Assembly (NCBI GenBank): GCA_964570825.1
Contig: CAZMZJ010000003.1
Span: forward strand, 62,001-126,000
DNA: 64,000 bases
DNA from: UMGS1002 sp964570825
Lineage (GTDB): Bacteria > Bacillota > Clostridia > Oscillospirales > CAG-272
Direction: 5' to 3'
In this document: piece by piece, positions 40,419 to 49,740 of the stretch
Layout: each line of letters begins with the position of its first letter
Position numbering within the stretch: position 1 is the stretch's first letter
Program-made: the position numbers and the translations under genes
The notes under the pieces: generated by a model
The model's input: only the letters and a program-made list of their open reading frames with translations
The model's database searches: none
Told to the model about the DNA's origin: nothing

Positions 40419-41336
40419 CTAAATCTCGGTTATCTTCTTAGAGCCGGCATTGAGCTGGCGGCGTTTGACTTTGGCGTTTACCGAGAAGAGCAGGGAATCA
40501 CGGTAGTCGTGCGGGGGCATGCCGGTGTAGGTTTTGAATACTCTCGAAAAATACTGGGGGGTCTCAAATCCGAGAATTGCGGCAGTTTCGCGAATGGTTT
40601 TTCCCTGACGCATAAGCTCTTTAGCTTCCTCAATCTTTTTCTCGGTGTGGTATGTTATGATTGTCCTGCCGGTCGCGGCGCGGAAAACGGCGCAAAGCCG
40701 GCTTTTTCCGTAATGGAAAATTTCACAGAGCTGCTCGATAGTCACCTTTTCATAGATGTGATTGTCAAGATATAGTTTGACACAATCCGCAAGATTGTTC
40801 GGCGTCGGAGCCGATAACGGCATTGCTTCCGCCGGAGCGGAGGCGGTTACGATGCGCAAAAGCTGAATCAAAAGCGTTTCAAGCAATATACGGATCATCT
40901 GCTGACCGCCGATCGGCGCGTTGCGCACAGGCTTCAGAGGAAGGGACGAACAGTCAAAATTTTTTGTCCCTTCGTCAATCAGCGCGGTGATAAGCGAGCG
41001 TATGGAGGGAGGAACTGCAATAGGCGATGCCCCGAAAAGCTTCATCGCCGGAGATTTGCAATTAAAGGAAATTATAAATACGTTCGCGCTGTGAGGCTCG
41101 TCGCAGCTTATGCGGTGAGGAAGATTGGGGGCATGGAGTATCATTTCGCCGCACTTGAGGGGAAACTCGCGGTTTCCGGCGTTTATGCGTGTTATACCCT
41201 TGTCGACATAAATAAGCTCCCAGAAGTTGTGCACGTCAAGCCCAGAACGGTACCCCGGCGAGAATCCGAAATATAAAATAGTGGCTATTTTTTTAACATA
41301 CAGAATGTTTTTAAGAGGTATCTCAACATATCCCAT
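40419..41336 (-). CDS. AraC-family regulator next to the oxidoreductase-isomerase-lipoprotein unit
   Basis: A 305-residue regulator with an N-terminal cupin-like sensing domain (about 15-130, DVHNFWELIYVDKG, GEMILHAPNLPHRI) and a C-terminal double HTH of AraC type (VTIEQLCEIFHYGKSRLCAVFR and IRETAAILGFETPQYFSRVFKTYTGMPPHDYR). It diverges from the Gfo/Idh gene, so it probably controls that unit in response to a sugar-like ligand. Promoter at 41378-41406. Confidence 0.9.
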   Translation of the reverse strand: MGYVEIPLKNILYVKKIATILYFGFSPGYRSGLDVHNFWELIYVDKGITRINAGNREFPLKCGEMILHAPNLPHRISCDEPHSANVFIISFNCKSPAMKLFGASPIAVPPSIRSLITALIDEGTKNFDCSSLPLKPVRNAPIGGQQMIRILLETLLIQLLRIVTASAPAEAMPLSAPTPNNLADCVKLYLDNHIYEKVTIEQLCEIFHYGKSRLCAVFRAATGRTIITYHTEKKIEEAKELMRQGKTIRETAAILGFETPQYFSRVFKTYTGMPPHDYRDSLLFSVNAKVKRRQLNAGSKKITEI

Positions 41337-41377
41337 GCAGCCTTGCGTGCCTCCACTTAAATTTACAGATTTATTAT

Positions 41378-41406
41378 ATTATACCACACAGAAAGCGTCT
41401 TTGCAA
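41378..41406 (-). promoter_or_regulatory. Promoter of the AraC gene, with inverted repeat beyond it
   Basis: Minus strand: -35 TTGCAA (41401-41406), 17-base spacer, -10 TATAAT (41378-41383). Just upstream, ATATTCC (41411-41417) and GGAATAT (41430-41436) form an inverted repeat between the two divergent genes, a possible operator. Confidence 0.65.
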
Positions 41407-41575
41407 CATTATATTCCGATTTTTACGTTGGAATATATTATAATTTAATCATACCATTATATCTTACGGCGCGAATAAAAATGTGCTATTATATATGTTA
41501 ACAACCAAAAGTATATGCACTTGCGGTGTAATTGTAATATGGATGTTTGGTGAAACAGAAAGGCAAACAATAACA

Positions 41576-42601
41576 ATGGAGAACAAAGAAATAAGGGTTG
41601 CAATGCTGGGCTTCGGAGGAATTGCTAAGGCGCACAAGCACGCTTATGACGAACTTAAGCGGGACGGCTACCCGGTTAAGCTTATCGCGATCTGCGACAT
41701 CAACCCCGAGCAGTTCAAAAAAGCTCAGGCTATCAATCTTGAGGGCAACCCAAAGTATGACCTTACAGGCCAGAAGCTTTACACAAACCTCGACGAGATG
41801 CTCAAAAATGAGGAATTTGAAATGGCCGACATCTGCCTGCCGTCTTATCTGCATAAGGAATTCACTATTAAAATGCTTAAAGCCGGAAAGCACGTTATGT
41901 GCGAAAAGCCGATGGCGCTTTCATCTTCCGACTGCGCTCTTATGATAAGTACGGCGAAGGAATGCGGCAGAAAGCTGATGATTGGCCAGTGCCTGAGGTT
42001 CGAACCGCTTTACCTTTTCCTCAGGGACGCGATTTCAAACAACACCTTCGGAAAAGTCAGGCATGCGTATTTTACACGGCTTTCTTCCATGCCCCGCTGG
42101 GGATTTGACGGCTGGTACCGCGACACGTCGCGCAGCGGCGGCGCTATAATGGATCTGCATATTCACGACGTCGATATGGTGCGCTTCCTTTTCGGCGAAC
42201 CGGAGACAGTTTCTTCAATAGCATATGACACAGGCTCTCGCTGGACGGTGGTCAACAGCCGGTTCCTTTATAATGACGACAAAATCATCGTCGCCGACGC
42301 TTCATGGAACGAGGCCGCAAGCACAAAGTTCGAAATGTCCTACCGAGTAAGATTCGATAATGCGACTGTCAGGCTTGAGGGCGGCAAGGTTACAGTATAT
42401 CCGGACGAGGGAACGCCATACGACGCCGAACTGCCTCGCGCAAACCGCATGGCCGAGGAGATAAAGGCTCTTGCATCGTCGGTGCTTGAAAACAGGGAGA
42501 ATACTGCAAATCCACCTGAGAGCGCTATGATGACGGTTAAGCTCGTCGAAAAGCTCAGAGAGAGCGCCGATATGAGAGGCGGCGCCGTCAGGTTCATCTG
42601 A
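41576..42601 (+). CDS. Gfo/Idh/MocA family oxidoreductase
   Basis: A 341-residue NAD(P)-dependent sugar or polyol dehydrogenase-like protein. Rossmann start VAMLGFGGIAKAHKHAY, the signature CEKPMA (about 105-110), and the C-domain RSGGAIMDLHIHDVDMVRFLFG are clear. Substrate unknown. The frame opens at 41483, but homologs start near MENKEIRVAML (41576). First gene of a unit with an isomerase and lipoprotein paralog 2. Confidence 0.9.
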   Translation: MENKEIRVAMLGFGGIAKAHKHAYDELKRDGYPVKLIAICDINPEQFKKAQAINLEGNPKYDLTGQKLYTNLDEMLKNEEFEMADICLPSYLHKEFTIKMLKAGKHVMCEKPMALSSSDCALMISTAKECGRKLMIGQCLRFEPLYLFLRDAISNNTFGKVRHAYFTRLSSMPRWGFDGWYRDTSRSGGAIMDLHIHDVDMVRFLFGEPETVSSIAYDTGSRWTVVNSRFLYNDDKIIVADASWNEAASTKFEMSYRVRFDNATVRLEGGKVTVYPDEGTPYDAELPRANRMAEEIKALASSVLENRENTANPPESAMMTVKLVEKLRESADMRGGAVRFI

Positions 42602-42654
42602 AAACAAAAAGTAAATTTCAAATAAAACTTTTGAATATCAAAGGAGATAAATCG

Positions 42655-43527
42655 ATGAGAAAAATAGGTGTTCTTATTGCGTGCGGTCCCGCTACGGATG
42701 TTAAGGCGGAGTTTAAGAAGGCAATGAGCTACGGAATGTCATCCTGCCAGCTGAACATATGGAATCAGAGCACTTATACCGACGAAAAGGCGGCGGAGAT
42801 AAACGCGGCGCTTGCCGAAACCGGTTTTGAAATTTCAACTCTCTGGGCCGGCTGGACCGGACCTAAGGAATGGAACTTCACCGCAGGACCGGCCACGCTC
42901 GGTCTTGTCCCTCCCGCATACCGTTTCCAGCGGCTTACCGAACTGCATGCAGCCTCTGTTTTCGCCTCGAAAATCAATGTGAAGCAGATAGCCACGCATG
43001 TCGGCTTCATTCCGGAAAATCCCGATAATCCGGACTTCACCGGGACTGTGGCGGCTCTTCGGAACCTTGCAAAGGCTATGGAGGCAAGAGGTCAGTTTTT
43101 CCTTTTTGAAACGGGACAGGAAACCCCGGTAACCATGCTGAGAACAATTCAGGCGATCGGAACTGCAAATCTCGGAATCAATTTCGATACCGCGAACCTC
43201 ATCCTTTACGGCAAGGCTAATTCACTTGATGCCCTTGAGGTCTTCGGAAAGTACGTCATGGACACGCATCTCAAGGACGGGTTATATCCAACCGACGGAA
43301 TGCATCTCGGAAGACAGGTCCAGCTCGGTGAGGGCAGGGCAAATCTGCCTGCAATCGTCAAAAAACTCGATGAGCTGGGATACAGCGGAGCTTATACCAT
43401 CGAGTGCGAGCTCAGCGGCGACGACAAGATCGCGCTTATCATGGAAGCACAGGCTTATATGCGGTCAATCTTTGAAAAGATATCTGCTGTTGGCACCGAC
43501 GCAGCCGCAGATCTTAAAAATAAATAA
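42655..43527 (+). CDS. Sugar phosphate isomerase/epimerase-like TIM barrel protein
   Basis: A 290-residue TIM-barrel protein of the same superfamily as the genes at 9384 and 63309. Metal-site segments are TLWAGWTGPKEW, QIATHVGFIPEN, FLFETGQETP, GINFDTANLILYG, DTHLKDGLYP and TIECELSGDD. AAAGGAG precedes ATG 42655. Between the oxidoreductase and lipoprotein paralog 2 it probably takes part in an inositol-like or ketose route. The reaction is not known. Confidence 0.87.
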   Translation: MRKIGVLIACGPATDVKAEFKKAMSYGMSSCQLNIWNQSTYTDEKAAEINAALAETGFEISTLWAGWTGPKEWNFTAGPATLGLVPPAYRFQRLTELHAASVFASKINVKQIATHVGFIPENPDNPDFTGTVAALRNLAKAMEARGQFFLFETGQETPVTMLRTIQAIGTANLGINFDTANLILYGKANSLDALEVFGKYVMDTHLKDGLYPTDGMHLGRQVQLGEGRANLPAIVKKLDELGYSGAYTIECELSGDDKIALIMEAQAYMRSIFEKISAVGTDAAADLKNK

Positions 43528-43548
43528 TAAGGGAGGAACATCGTCAAT

Positions 43549-45054
43549 ATGAAATACCTTGTCAGAACGGTTTCAGTACTCGTTTTGGCGGCTATTCTTG
43601 CTCTCACCCTGGTATCCTGCTCAGATAAAACAGAAAATGAAGGAAGCGCTACGACGCCCGCCACCGATACGCCCGCAGTAACAGGCGGCGAAACCACTGC
43701 TCCCAAACAGGACAATCTCCCCGAAGGGCTTAATTTCGGACAGAAAGAAATCCGAGTCATCAGCCGCGACAGCGACTGGGTCCGCGGGGAAATTTATATT
43801 GGAGAAATTACAGCCGACCTTATCAATGACGCAATATACAACCGTGACAAAGCGGTTGAGGATCGTCTCGGAGTTAATATCGTGAGCAAAGAGATTACCG
43901 GCGGAAACTATGCGGTATCAGAAGCAATCCGCACTTCAGTCAAGGCCGGGACCGACGACTATGATATTCTGGCAAACAGCGTTTATTCAACAATCATGTA
44001 TACCGGCGAGAACCTTTTCCACAATCTCTACGACTGCCAATACCTTGACCTGAGCCAGCCGTACTGGTCTCAGGGGTTTAACGAGGCCGCGTCAGTCGGC
44101 AATGCCCAGTATATGTGCACGGGCGCGATTGCACTGACTCTCTACCGCTATATGTTCGTAACCTTCTTCAACAAAAATATGTTTGAAGCCAGAAATATCG
44201 GCAATATGTACAAGGTCGTCGAAGACGGCAAATGGACGCTCGACTACCAGTATATGGTGGCCTCTAATTTCTATTATGACAGTAACGGCAACGGAATATC
44301 CGATGTGAGCGACAGATATGGATTTTTGACCACCAATCAGGCGTATATCGACGCTTACTGGTCGTCCTGCAAGCTGCCGATACTTACAAAAGACGCCGAT
44401 AATTTTTACGTTTACAGCCTCGACACCGACCGCATGGTAAGAGCTGTGGATAAGATACTCAATCTCTGGTACAAATGCCCGGGTTCGTTCATCGTCACAA
44501 GCGCTTCCGATTCAGAGGACCAGATCGCGGGAGCTTCGGCTCTGTCGGAAGGACGGGCGGCTATGGTTACTCTTCGGCTGGTTTCGGTCGAGTCGGAATA
44601 TCTGCGCAACATGATCGATCCTTACGGAATTATTCCGATACCGAAGCTTGAAGAGTCGCAGGAAAAGTATTATACCTACCTGCATGACCAGTTTACCGCG
44701 CTGGCGATTGTTTCTACTGTAGGCGACGAAAAGCTTGAAATGCTGGGCGCTTTCCTTGAGGCCATGGCTTCCGAAAGCTATAAGACTTTGGTCCCGACTT
44801 ATTACGAAATCGCTCTGAAGAGCAGATATGCACGCGACGAGGAATCGGGAAAAATGCTCGATCTCATTTACAGCTCGATTTACATCGACGCCGGGGTGCT
44901 TTACACTAAAAACCTTGCATCAGTACACCAGCAGCTCCGAAATATTGTTAAAAGTCAGAGCAACATTGTGATTTCAACTTATTCAAAGCTTAATAAGATT
45001 ATTGAAACTCAGCTCACTGCCATGAACAAGGGAATTGCCGCTATTCAAAATTGA
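43549..45054 (+). CDS. Solute-binding lipoprotein, paralog 2
   Basis: A 501-residue extracellular lipoprotein with lipobox TLVSC (Cys24) and a Thr/Ala/Glu-rich linker. Family segments shared with the other three copies: ADLINDAIYNRDKAVEDRLG, GKWTLDYQ, calcium-type loop DSNGNGISDVSD (244-255) and IIPIPKLEESQEKYY. It ends the oxidoreductase-isomerase unit (gap 21 bases) and is followed by a strong terminator. Binding of a sugar is inferred from neighbours; no transport membrane genes follow. Confidence 0.82.
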   Translation: MKYLVRTVSVLVLAAILALTLVSCSDKTENEGSATTPATDTPAVTGGETTAPKQDNLPEGLNFGQKEIRVISRDSDWVRGEIYIGEITADLINDAIYNRDKAVEDRLGVNIVSKEITGGNYAVSEAIRTSVKAGTDDYDILANSVYSTIMYTGENLFHNLYDCQYLDLSQPYWSQGFNEAASVGNAQYMCTGAIALTLYRYMFVTFFNKNMFEARNIGNMYKVVEDGKWTLDYQYMVASNFYYDSNGNGISDVSDRYGFLTTNQAYIDAYWSSCKLPILTKDADNFYVYSLDTDRMVRAVDKILNLWYKCPGSFIVTSASDSEDQIAGASALSEGRAAMVTLRLVSVESEYLRNMIDPYGIIPIPKLEESQEKYYTYLHDQFTALAIVSTVGDEKLEMLGAFLEAMASESYKTLVPTYYEIALKSRYARDEESGKMLDLIYSSIYIDAGVLYTKNLASVHQQLRNIVKSQSNIVISTYSKLNKIIETQLTAMNKGIAAIQN

Positions 45055-45064
45055 CAAAAAAAGT

Positions 45065-45104
45065 AACCAAGAGGGGCTTCATTGAAGACCCCTCTTGGTT
45101 TTTA
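45065..45104 (+). terminator. Terminator of the oxidoreductase-isomerase-lipoprotein unit
   Basis: AACCAAGAGGGG (45065-45076) / CCCCTCTTGGTT (45089-45100) followed by TTTAT. A second small hairpin GCAAGCCG-TGCG-CGGCTTGT lies at about 45115-45134. Confidence 0.85.
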
Positions 45105-45143
45105 TGCTTTTGACGCAAGCCGTGCGCGGCTTGTATGTTTATA

Positions 45144-46667
45144 TTATGGAGTCTGCTGCTTCTGGAACGAGTCGGTAATCTTCTTGAGCTGGGAGGAAAG
45201 CGTTTTTTTGTAAATCTTCGAGTTAGACGCCCACGATGTTCCGCTTGTCATGGCTTTGCTCGGCAGCTCGCTCATATTGGAAAGATCGCCTGCGAAAATT
45301 CTGCCGAGGTCGAAGTCAACCGATTGGCGCACTATGTCGTACATCTCGGATTCGGTTTCGGTAGCCGAGTATTTAAGCTTCATGCATATCTCAAAAACCG
45401 CCGGCGTAGTGTTGCGGTAAGCCTCGCTGCCCCAGCATTCAAGCACCGCCGTGCACATCTCAAGCCTTTCGCTGCCGATATTGTTCATTATGCCAAAAAT
45501 TGTAAAGGGATTTCCTATTATTGTGAGATAGTGCTCCTGATTCTCGTCGTATTTCGGATTTGGCACGATTCCGTATTCCCAGCTGGCGTTTGTCAGGCTC
45601 GCGGGACCTTCGGGGTCAATCATGAACGCCCGGAGCTGGCACATAAGCGCGTTTCCGTTCGCAAACGGTATGTAATAGTTGAGAGCGGCGCCGTACTTGC
45701 TGACATAGCAGGTGTCGCTCGTAAGCCACGGGCTGAGCTTATCCACAAGGTTGTTCGCCTTTTCACTGAAATAGTCGTCAGATATTTTGAGAAGGTTTTC
45801 AGAGTCGTGCTCGACAAGGCGAAGATTGGAGCCGGTATAGAAGGCGTCTGCGTTATAATAAATAGTGGAAAATCCGTAAAAATCCCCGTCCGACTGTTTG
45901 CCGCTGTTGTCAAGGTCGATATAATAACCCGACGATATGGTCTTTAAGCGTTCAAGCGTCCAGGTGTTGTTTTTGACATCGACTGACGGGTATTGAATAT
46001 TGTAGCTGTCAAAAAGCGCTTTGTTGTAAAAAATCGCTGTCATGTAGTGCAGAACACTGGTCGCGGCGTCGCCGGTGATGAAATATACCGATTTGCCGAT
46101 GGTCACGGTTTCGAGCATATTTTCCGGCCACCAGGGCTTGGTAAAATCAATGTAACTATTGTCAATTGCGTTTATGTCGGCAAGGTATCCGTCGACGGCG
46201 AGCATGCCGGCTGTGCGGCTGTATGTGGCGATGATATCGTAAAGACGGTCGCCTGCAGTATAGCTTGCCTGAACCACTTTAATAAATTCAGCTTTGTGGT
46301 CATTGTCCCCGGGCTGCCCTATCCATTTCAGCTTAATTCCGAGGCGTTCCTCCATGTGCAAATTCCGTGTGTAGACCGCGTCGTTTGTAATTTCTCCGTT
46401 AATCTCTGCATTAAATTCCGCACGCCGTGTTTCGGACCAGTAAAGCACGTTGACGTCGGTAGCAAAATTAAGACCGTCCGGCAGGCTGTCCTTGATATAG
46501 CCTTTGGAGTCAAGATTGGATTCTTCGGTTTCTGCCGCAGATGTATCAGACACAGCGGACGGCCGGGTGGTTTCCGCGTTATCATTACCCGGTTTTGCGC
46601 AGGAGGCAACTGTCAGCAGGGTGAGCAAGGCCAGAAAAAAAGCGGTAAATTTTACAGGTTTACTCAT
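45144..46667 (-). CDS. Solute-binding lipoprotein, paralog 3
   Basis: A 507-residue extracellular lipoprotein, convergent with paralog 2. Lipobox VASC (Cys23 counted from ATG 46667, which follows GGGAG; the frame opens at 46685). Shared segments: GEITNDAVYTRNLHMEERLG, NTWTLERL, loop DLDNSGKQSDGD (251-262, one weaker ligand position Ser255) and IVPNPKYDENQEHY. Monocistronic, with its own promoter and no permease. Ligand unknown. Confidence 0.82.
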   Translation of the reverse strand: MSKPVKFTAFFLALLTLLTVASCAKPGNDNAETTRPSAVSDTSAAETEESNLDSKGYIKDSLPDGLNFATDVNVLYWSETRRAEFNAEINGEITNDAVYTRNLHMEERLGIKLKWIGQPGDNDHKAEFIKVVQASYTAGDRLYDIIATYSRTAGMLAVDGYLADINAIDNSYIDFTKPWWPENMLETVTIGKSVYFITGDAATSVLHYMTAIFYNKALFDSYNIQYPSVDVKNNTWTLERLKTISSGYYIDLDNSGKQSDGDFYGFSTIYYNADAFYTGSNLRLVEHDSENLLKISDDYFSEKANNLVDKLSPWLTSDTCYVSKYGAALNYYIPFANGNALMCQLRAFMIDPEGPASLTNASWEYGIVPNPKYDENQEHYLTIIGNPFTIFGIMNNIGSERLEMCTAVLECWGSEAYRNTTPAVFEICMKLKYSATETESEMYDIVRQSVDFDLGRIFAGDLSNMSELPSKAMTSGTSWASNSKIYKKTLSSQLKKITDSFQKQQTP

Positions 46668-46699
46668 GTTTACATCTCCCAACATTTTTGTTTAATTTT

Positions 46700-46729
46700 A
46701 TTATAGCATATATTGCTTATATTTTTCAA
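46700..46729 (-). promoter_or_regulatory. Promoter of lipoprotein paralog 3
   Basis: Minus strand: -35 TTGAAA (46724-46729), 18-base spacer, -10 TATAAT (46700-46705). Back to back with the ylmH promoter. Confidence 0.65.
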
Positions 46730-46745
46730 GCTTTAAACTGCAATA

Positions 46746-46774
46746 TTGACATATTATACAAAAATGTTTATAAT
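46746..46774 (+). promoter_or_regulatory. Consensus promoter of ylmH
   Basis: -35 TTGACA (46746-46751), 17-base spacer, -10 TATAAT (46769-46774), about 34 bases before the start. Confidence 0.85.
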
Positions 46775-46807
46775 TTATCGTAATTATAACGAAAGGCTGT
46801 TTTACTG

Positions 46808-47563
46808 ATGACTGAAGATAACCTGCTGCGTAACCGTTTTGCCGAGCTGGCACAGCGCGCATATATGACCGGAAAATATTCATATTCCAATTTTCTGGGC
46901 TTGCATGAAGCTGATGTTCTGTTAGGTATTCAGACCGAGCTTTCATATGCCGGAATTTTTCTGTTCGGCGGCGCAAAGGACTGCGAGCGGAAAATAGCCC
47001 GTTTCGGCAGTGCGGAAATATGCGGATACGACGAGCCGTTTCCGGTTTCCTGCATCCGCGCCGAGCCGCTTCAGCAGAAATTTGCCGACGCGCTAACCCA
47101 CAGGGATGTGCTCGGTGCGCTGATGAATCTCGGAATCGAGCGCGACCTTATCGGCGACATTTATCTCAAGGACAATGTTATTTATTTTTTCTGCCTTGAA
47201 CGTGTATCGAAAATGCTTATTTCTGATTTCACCAAGGTGAAGCATACCCCCCTTCGCTCAAAAATAATTGACGCGCTGCCCGACGGAGTCGGAAGCGAGA
47301 CCGCTGAAGAGGCGGTTCAAATTGCGTCGGAGCGCGCGGACGTGCTTGTCGCCGCCGCATACCGGCTGTCGCGAGAGGAAAGCCTCGAGCTTTTCAGAGA
47401 GCTTAAGGTTTATCTTGACGGGCGCCTGTGCGAAAACAACAGCGGAATTGTCAAGCCGGGAACGGTCATATCTGTGAGAGGCCACGGAAGATTCAGGTAT
47501 CTCGGATACGACACTCTGAGCCGCAAGGGAAAATTAAACGCGAAAATTGCAAAATGGGTGTGA
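46808..47563 (+). CDS. ylmH: YlmH family S4-domain RNA-binding protein
   Basis: A 251-residue cytoplasmic protein. The middle domain THRDVLGALMNLGIERDLIGDIYL and VKHTPLRSKI, and the C-terminal S4 domain (about 180-245) ending ISVRGHGRFRYLG, are hallmarks of YlmH. In Bacillus YlmH binds the stalled 50S-tRNA and can substitute for RqcP in ribosome-associated quality control. Usually it sits in the cell-division ylm cluster; here it is alone with its own promoter. GAAAGG lies upstream of ATG. Confidence 0.9.
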   Translation: MTEDNLLRNRFAELAQRAYMTGKYSYSNFLGLHEADVLLGIQTELSYAGIFLFGGAKDCERKIARFGSAEICGYDEPFPVSCIRAEPLQQKFADALTHRDVLGALMNLGIERDLIGDIYLKDNVIYFFCLERVSKMLISDFTKVKHTPLRSKIIDALPDGVGSETAEEAVQIASERADVLVAAAYRLSREESLELFRELKVYLDGRLCENNSGIVKPGTVISVRGHGRFRYLGYDTLSRKGKLNAKIAKWV

Positions 47564-47596
47564 CTACAGTCGGTTTCCATACCTGCATACAAAAAA

Positions 47597-47645
47597 CAGC
47601 AGGCGTCCGGAATGTGCATCGCGGCGCCTGCTGCCTGAATTTTTG
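47597..47645 (+). terminator. Terminator of ylmH
   Basis: CAGCAGGCG (47597-47605) / CGCCTGCTG (47625-47633) followed by CCTGAATTTTTG. A second small stem GGCTTT-N5-AAAGCC (47706-47722) serves the convergent gene. Confidence 0.6.
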
Positions 47646-47739
47646 ATAATCGGTATTTTAATGATTTTTGCACGTGGCGGGAGCGGAACCCATGAAGCTT
47701 CAAAAGGCTTTTTCAAAAAGCCGCGGAATTTGCCGGCCT

Positions 47740-48642
47740 CTAAAATTTCCCCCCGCGGCCGCCGTGGGAGGCCCCGGACGAGCTCGTATGCATGCCGCCG
47801 AAGCTTGTTCCGCCGCCCCTTGAGCCTGAGCCGGGAGGCGGATTCTGCGGACGCGCGACACGCGATACCGTGCGGAAAAGGAAAAATTCTGCGGAATTCG
47901 TTATTCTCATGCTGTCGCGCCGCACATAGTCGCGCGCGGTCAGCTTATGACGGACAGACTTCAGCTGTGATTTCATGGCGAAAACAATGGCAAGCGATAT
48001 TGCCGCGGCGATAAGGAAGGCGACGAGAACCGGCTGCATATAGGTCATAACCGTTTCGCGTGTAATATTACTGTTTCCGCCCCCTGACGGAACGCCGCTG
48101 CTGCCGGAGCCGCCGTTGTTTATTCTGCTTTCCACCGACGCGTTTTTAATATATTTCTCGGCAAGGGAGCCGAACTTTGAAAAAGCATCATAGTATTTTT
48201 CGTCTGAAAGATATGACGCCACCTCGTCGCCGATTGTCCCGAGAATATCATATGTGAATGTATGAACCGCCGTGCCAGCGGTGGATATGTACCAGTCGCG
48301 CTCCTGCATGCTGACAAGCAGCAGAACGCCGGATTTTGCGTCGCCGAGGCCGTAACCGTTTTCATCGTAATAATCGTCGGCATAGACCGAGATCAGCTTT
48401 CCTCCGGTCGAGGCAACTGTCACAACGGCAACATCGCAGCCTGTGCTTTCGGAAATATTATCGAATTGTGATGTCAGCCGGGCAATTTCGGTTTCGCTGA
48501 GCAGCCCGGCGTTATCAACGACGCGGGCAGGATGCTGGTTTGCCGCGACGCCCGCGGCATATGACTGCAGAGGCAGGGCGGAAAGAACGGCGAGAACAAC
48601 GGCGGCTGCAAACAGCCAAAGGCTCTTTTTCCTTTTGTTCAT
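47740..48642 (-). CDS. TPM-domain membrane protein (YdjH-like)
   Basis: A 300-residue protein with a signal peptide (about 1-29, ending LQSYAAG), an extracellular TPM domain (ARVVDNAGLLSETEIARLTSQF; YADDYYDENGYGLGD; GVLLLVSMQERDWYIST), one transmembrane helix (about 205-228), and a Gly/Ser-rich C-terminus ending GGRGGKF. TPM proteins are linked to photosystem repair in plants and envelope stress in bacteria. ATG 48642 follows GGGAGG and overlaps the zinc-ribbon gene by four bases. The frame is open upstream to 48714, inside that gene. Corresponds by layout to B. subtilis YdjH. Confidence 0.85.
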   Translation of the reverse strand: MNKRKKSLWLFAAAVVLAVLSALPLQSYAAGVAANQHPARVVDNAGLLSETEIARLTSQFDNISESTGCDVAVVTVASTGGKLISVYADDYYDENGYGLGDAKSGVLLLVSMQERDWYISTAGTAVHTFTYDILGTIGDEVASYLSDEKYYDAFSKFGSLAEKYIKNASVESRINNGGSGSSGVPSGGGNSNITRETVMTYMQPVLVAFLIAAAISLAIVFAMKSQLKSVRHKLTARDYVRRDSMRITNSAEFFLFRTVSRVARPQNPPPGSGSRGGGTSFGGMHTSSSGASHGGRGGKF

Positions 48643-49724
48643 ATAAGGCCTCCCGCGACAAGAAAAATCAGGGAGAGGACCGCGCCGATTCCGGCGGTCA
48701 GGAGTCCAAACCATTTCCAGAACAATCCCCAGTCGACAGGCAGATCGCCGACAAGACGTCCGGTCTGACCGTTCATTGCGAACATATAGTCTTTCCCCCG
48801 CCAGTTGGTGTTGAGTATCCAGACCGGAAAAAGGGCATATCTGACCTTGCTGTTGGCAAGCCGGATGTCGCAGCTGACGGTGCGGACGCTCGCGTATCCG
48901 CGGACGGTTGAGTAGAACGCCGCTTCCGTGCTCGAGCGGATGCGCTGGTTGGCGTTTTCGGCGCTCTGCCCGGCGTCAACATCGTATTTATCGGCGAGAT
49001 AACCCGAGAGGTAAGCGGTCTGAAAATCGACCGCGTCCCTTAGGTCGTACGGCTCGATGGATTCCATAAGATCGTCCGCCATTTTTGAGGAGCCGTCTAC
49101 AGGCACGTTCTCAAACCCTAATGTCCCCGCGCGCAGCACAAGATAGTGCAGGGTCTCGGTGTAGATAAAACGCGGGTCGCTCCATGTGCGCACCCGGGTG
49201 GTGCGGTAGCGTATATCTGCGTTTGCTTCGGCGTCAAAAAGCCAGAAGGGAACATACATTCCGGTTATCTTTCCGATTCGGTTCTCGTCAAGAAAGGCTT
49301 TCGGCATCAGCGCTTTCCCTTTGTAATGACGGCGCAGCGCATCCATGGCGGCTTTTTTGTCAAGCTTGAAGGGAATGACAAGGTCGGGGCGCAGGGCGCC
49401 GGCGAACTGTTCGCGCATTATGACCGGATTTCCGCAGAACGGGCACAGCGTCGCGCCGGTTGTCGCGTCCGCTATTATCTCTCCGGCGCACGACTGGCAG
49501 ACATAGCTGCGCACACCGGTTTTCTCGTCTTCATGCCAGTTCTTCTCCCCGGTTTCCCAGCTCATGTCCGAGCCTTTTCTTGATTTCTGCGCTTCGTCGT
49601 AGGACCTCAGCGTCGCAACATCGTACGAGGTGCCGCAGAAGGGGCATTTCATTTCCTGCAGGGCGCTGTCAAATTCGATCGCGCCGCCGCAGCATGGGCA
49701 TTCGTATTTCAGCAGTTCAGACAT
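48639..49724 (-). CDS. Zinc-ribbon membrane protein (YdjG-like)
   Basis: A 361-residue protein with two N-terminal zinc ribbons, YECPCCGGAIEFD...CPFCGTSYD (about 8-39) and YVCQSCAGEIIAD...CPFCGNPVI, a long soluble middle (PFKLDKKAAMDALRRHYKGKALMPKAFL, VPFWLFDAEAN) and one C-terminal transmembrane helix (about 337-360). Same layout as B. subtilis YdjG, which tethers the SPFH protein and PspA to the membrane. It sits between the SPFH gene (16 bases upstream) and the TPM gene (overlap four bases). Confidence 0.85.
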   Translation of the reverse strand: MSELLKYECPCCGGAIEFDSALQEMKCPFCGTSYDVATLRSYDEAQKSRKGSDMSWETGEKNWHEDEKTGVRSYVCQSCAGEIIADATTGATLCPFCGNPVIMREQFAGALRPDLVIPFKLDKKAAMDALRRHYKGKALMPKAFLDENRIGKITGMYVPFWLFDAEANADIRYRTTRVRTWSDPRFIYTETLHYLVLRAGTLGFENVPVDGSSKMADDLMESIEPYDLRDAVDFQTAYLSGYLADKYDVDAGQSAENANQRIRSSTEAAFYSTVRGYASVRTVSCDIRLANSKVRYALFPVWILNTNWRGKDYMFAMNGQTGRLVGDLPVDWGLFWKWFGLLTAGIGAVLSLIFLVAGGLI

Positions 49725-49740
49725 ATATCAGCCGCGACCC

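Noticed and set aside
45135..46706. Long open frames antisense to lipoprotein paralog 3 (up to 270 codons)
   Set aside because: They mirror the codon structure of the real gene on the other strand, have no recognisable domain and no good ribosome binding sites; the sense protein has a full lipoprotein layout.
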